From Ohessyouella blattaphilus (GTDB lineage: Bacteria; Bacillota; Clostridia; Lachnospirales; Lachnospiraceae), in assembly GCF_024721265.1 (NCBI RefSeq), contig NZ_JAMXOC010000013.1, positions 20,699 through 84,698 on the forward strand: a stretch of DNA of 64,000 bases. The letters are read 5' to 3'. The first letter of the stretch is position 1, and each line of letters begins with the position of its first letter. The notes under the pieces were generated by a model that was not told where the DNA came from, did not search any database, and saw nothing but the letters and a program-made list of their open reading frames with translations. Below, in pieces: positions 63,073 through 64,000 of this stretch. The translations under genes and the position numbers were made by a program.

Positions 63073-63081
63073 ATTATATCA
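63073..63081 (-). promoter_or_regulatory. extended -10 box of the ATP synthase operon promoter
   Basis: On the minus strand TGATATAAT (63081-63073) is a TG-extended -10 element 55 bases before the first ATP synthase gene. I cannot find a good -35 box at 16-18 bases, which extended -10 promoters do not strictly need. Confidence 0.5.
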
Positions 63082-63131
63082 TACTCCGAAAAAAATAAAT
63101 TACTATCGTTATTATACACCGTTTTAGAGGG

Positions 63132-63145
63132 CTTTCTATAGAAAG
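63132..63145. promoter_or_regulatory. perfect 14-base palindrome in the atp-trmB divergent gap
   Basis: CTTTCTATAGAAAG lies about 50 bases upstream of the atp operon's -10 box and about 65 bases before the trmB -10 box. It could be a regulator site for either direction; nothing identifies the protein. Confidence 0.3.
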
Positions 63146-63210
63146 TTTTGGTAAAGTTTCATATTATTTGGTACACTGAATAAGGTAATTACCCTTTTAT
63201 ATTAAATATG

Positions 63211-63216
63211 TATAAT
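63211..63216 (+). promoter_or_regulatory. likely -10 box of trmB
   Basis: A perfect TATAAT lies 37 bases before the trmB start; TTACCC at 63189-63194 is a weak -35 at 16 bases. Confidence 0.4.
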
Positions 63217-63252
63217 AAATGTATAAAGTTTAGGTGAAAAAGGAGATAAGTA

Positions 63253-63924
63253 ATGCGTTTACGAAATATTCCGAGAGCGACGAAAGTATTAGCCCAGAGC
63301 TCTCTGGTAATCAAAGAGGAAAAGGAAAAGAAGGGAAAATGGCAGATGGTTTTTGCCAGGGAGGCACCTCTCTATATCGAGATCGGGATGGGGAAGGGAA
63401 AGTATATCGAAGCCCAAGCCCTTGCCAATCCCGAGATAAACTTTATCGGGATTGAGCGCTATCCAAGCGTACTCCTGCGAGCCGTCGAGCGCCTTCAGGA
63501 GGCCGAAGCGGCGCCACCGGAGAATCTACGGTTCTTGTGTATCGATGCGAATGAATTGCCAGAGGTGTTTGCCCCAGGAGAAGTGTCCCGGATATATTTA
63601 AATTTTTCCGATCCTTGGCCCAAAGCGAAGCACGCGAGAAGACGTTTGACCTCAAGCGAATTCTTAGCTAGGTATGACCAGTTCTTAGAAGAGGAGGGAC
63701 TGCTAGAGTTCAAAACCGATAACGAAAAGCTCTTCGATTTTTCCCTGGAAGAAGTGGAAAATAGCGACCGATTCACATTGCTCGCTCATACCTATGATCT
63801 GCATAACGACAAAGAGATGTGTGTCGGTAACATTATGACAGAGTACGAAGAGAAGTTTTCTGGTATGGGTTACCCTATTCACAAATTAATCGCGAAACGA
63901 AAGAAAGCTTCTAGTCCCGCTTAG
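63253..63924 (+). CDS. trmB: tRNA (guanine-N7-)-methyltransferase
   Basis: A 223-residue enzyme that methylates G46 in tRNA. The SAM site is PLYIEIGMGKGKYIEAQA, followed by NFIGIERYPSVLLRAVE and IDANELPEVF; NFSDPWPKAKHARRRLTSSEFLARY is the family's diagnostic motif, and GYPIHKLIAKRK the conserved end. AAAAAGGAGATAAGTA supplies the RBS. The 3' end of the gene overlaps its terminator. It diverges from the ATP synthase operon across a 234-base gap. Confidence 0.95.
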   Translation: MRLRNIPRATKVLAQSSLVIKEEKEKKGKWQMVFAREAPLYIEIGMGKGKYIEAQALANPEINFIGIERYPSVLLRAVERLQEAEAAPPENLRFLCIDANELPEVFAPGEVSRIYLNFSDPWPKAKHARRRLTSSEFLARYDQFLEEEGLLEFKTDNEKLFDFSLEEVENSDRFTLLAHTYDLHNDKEMCVGNIMTEYEEKFSGMGYPIHKLIAKRKKASSPA

Positions 63925-63941
63925 GACTGGAAGCTTTCTTT
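63901..63941 (+). terminator. trmB terminator
   Basis: A 17-base stem pairs AAGAAAGCTTCTAGTCC (63901-63917) with GGACTGGAAGCTTTCTT (63924-63940), one G-U pair and a 6-base loop, overlapping the last trmB codons. The T run after the stem is only TTT, because the next element begins five bases later. Confidence 0.88.
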
Positions 63942-63945
63942 GGCT

Positions 63946-64000
63946 GTGCGCCTGGCGGCGCACGTTTCTAACCGGTGTAAGTCCGCAATCCGCCCGGTAG
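63946..64000 (+). mobile_element. 5' end of a probable group II intron, cut by the window edge
   Basis: From 63946 the sequence begins GTGCG, the conserved group II intron 5' end. GTGCGCC pairs with GGCGCAC as the first small hairpin, followed by TTCTAACCGGTGTAAGTCCG, a domain I stretch (GGTGTAAGTCC-type loop) that I recognise from bacterial group II introns. The element starts five bases after the trmB terminator stem; insertion just behind terminators is the habit of class C introns. The intron body and its reverse transcriptase, if present, would lie beyond the window. Confidence 0.6.

Overview
The window looks like a chromosomal segment of a low-to-moderate GC Firmicute, most likely a gut or rumen Clostridium of the Lachnospiraceae type. 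The grounds are strong AGGAGG-type ribosome binding sites, TTGACA/TATAAT promoters, a nine-gene V-type ATP synthase, DUF6323/DUF6179-type proteins, a FeoB-associated Cys-rich protein and several glycoside hydrolase loci. I see no rRNA, tRNA or CRISPR. The family calls come from recognising motifs by eye; no database was searched.

Layout. 1-3.5 kb: end of a GH13 alpha-glucosidase, an alpha/beta hydrolase, a ChbG/YdjC-type deacetylase and a GPH-type sugar symporter, followed by a TetR gene with its own palindromic operator. 4.2-6.4 kb: a ferrous-iron locus (feoA, a feoB broken by two internal deletions, a FeoC-like regulator, a Cys-rich/HMA membrane protein). 6.4-11.4 kb: an antitoxin remnant, an AraC regulator and a large surface GH106 rhamnosidase. 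11.4-14.4 kb: a cytidylate-kinase-like protein, a frameshifted MATE exporter and a GrpB-domain protein. 14.4-19.2 kb: the most unusual part. A probable pentameric ligand-gated ion-channel homologue, an ECF-S-like membrane protein and a voltage-gated-type K+ channel fused to an ECF-S-like domain lie between a DUF6323 and a DUF6179 gene. Those two flanking genes share an almost identical divergent promoter block.

19.2-28.2 kb: an arabino-oligosaccharide locus (LacI regulator, ABC importer without its own ATPase, GH51, GH43, GH127) with LacI-type operators. 28.2-35.1 kb: a hybrid histidine kinase, a Pit/DUF47 phosphate transporter pair and a MalT-like LuxR regulator. 35.1-36.4 kb: a probable yybP-ykoY (manganese) riboswitch with no metal transporter after it, then two coiled-coil genes. 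36.5-44.7 kb: an Fe-S aldo/keto reductase, an ECF-S protein, DUF1893, an M20 peptidase with two membrane proteins, and a TetR-controlled ABC exporter with clear operators. 44.8-54.5 kb: a degenerate GGDEF-EAL protein, a methyltransferase, a large membrane-anchored protein, a TPR/acidic/P-loop protein and glgB.

54.5-63.1 kb: a complete V-type ATP synthase operon on the minus strand in the order H-C-I-K-F-E-A-B-D, several genes of which use TTG starts. 63.2-64 kb: trmB, its terminator and, immediately behind the terminator, what looks like the 5' end of a group II intron running off the window.
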